Below the pieces are notes generated by a model. The model ran no database searches. It was not told the origin of the DNA and was given only the letters and a program-made list of their open reading frames with translations. Both the position numbers and the translations under genes were made by a program. A stretch of DNA of 43,293 nt from Lysobacterales bacterium (lineage in GTDB: Bacteria > Pseudomonadota > Gammaproteobacteria > Xanthomonadales > Marinicellaceae): contig JALSHI010000063.1 in assembly GCA_026982315.1 (NCBI GenBank), forward strand, positions 1-43,293, read 5' to 3'. Each line of letters opens with the position of its first letter. Position 1 is the stretch's first letter. Below are positions 43,156 to 43,293 of this stretch, in pieces.

Positions 43156-43293
43156 ATGAAGTACTTACCCCCCAGCTCCACAAAGCCCCTGTATGCGCAC
43201 CGGCAAACATGGGTGCTTCGCACAAACAGCACACTGTGTCTTTTCCTTTCCCTGTTGGCCGCCATCGCTCATCCCTGGAACTCCAGGGCTCAA
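43156..43293 (+). CDS. Exported protein, 3' end missing
   Basis: ATG 43156 opens a frame that runs 46 codons to the window edge with no stop. It starts with a polar, basic stretch (KPLYAHRQTWVLRT) and a hydrophobic core (TLCLFLSLLAAIA), and ends SRAQ, which has the look of a signal peptidase I site; the positively charged leader is long, as in some TonB-receptor or porin precursors. A TTGACA promoter precedes it. The function cannot be told. Its divergent position beside an RND pair that lacks an outer-membrane channel makes an envelope protein plausible. Confidence 0.5.
   Translation, partial: MKYLPPSSTKPLYAHRQTWVLRTNSTLCLFLSLLAAIAHPWNSRAQ

Noticed and set aside
43049-43234. 61-codon minus-strand ORF at the window end
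   Set aside because: No ribosome site, and it overlaps a plausible signal peptide on the plus strand.

Overview
The window is chromosomal DNA from a moderately GC-rich, respiring gammaproteobacterium. The basis is gene content and order: petABC next to sspA-sspB, hemA-prfA, apbC-dcd, pcnB-folK, rpoZ-spoT-(ridA)-recG, glyQ-glyS, and a cytochrome b with the PVWY Qo motif and 14 residues between the two helix-D haem histidines. It is not enteric: prmC is separated from prfA, pgi sits between folK and apbC, and hutF is present. I cannot name a genus.

Layout. 1-2716: end of a hexapeptide acetyltransferase, fdxA (minus), then pcnB-folK. 2717-6423: a strong terminator that may end a small RNA, then pgi-apbC-dcd. 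6460-10468: degS/algW-type protease (minus) facing away from petABC (cytochrome bc1). 10562-15766: sspA (behind a leader that can fold into a three-way junction), sspB, hemA, prfA and a TPR lipoprotein. 16016-18839: a broken BNR/beta-propeller surface-protein gene with two separate lesions. 18950-23164: a sulfide:quinone-reductase-like flavoprotein lacking one key cysteine, then glyQ-glyS. 23165-23859: a gene-free 0.7 kb with an IS3-type transposase scrap and two families of palindromic repeats. 23860-25725: a BtuF-like corrinoid-binding protein with an unidentified exported protein (minus). 25886-26665: an LpxA-like acyltransferase.

26789-29492 holds the unit I find most interesting: three overlapping genes for a double ankyrin-block protein, an ECF-type sigma factor, and a single-pass membrane protein with three tandem 14-15-residue repeats in its predicted periplasmic tail. 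It has a candidate promoter in front and an intrinsic terminator behind. It looks like a signalling module in which the membrane protein is an unclassified anti-sigma factor and the ankyrin protein an accessory. That role is inference.

29546-43293: prmC, then on the minus strand recG, ridA, spoT and rpoZ (translation termination, DNA repair and stringent response). Next come divergent hutF and hutI (histidine degradation), a minus-strand two-gene RND efflux system, and the first 46 codons of an exported protein running off the end.

Most of the window is housekeeping. The accessory material is confined to the BNR pseudogene, the repeat/IS patch, the btuF pair and the ankyrin-sigma unit. No tRNA, rRNA or CRISPR array was seen.
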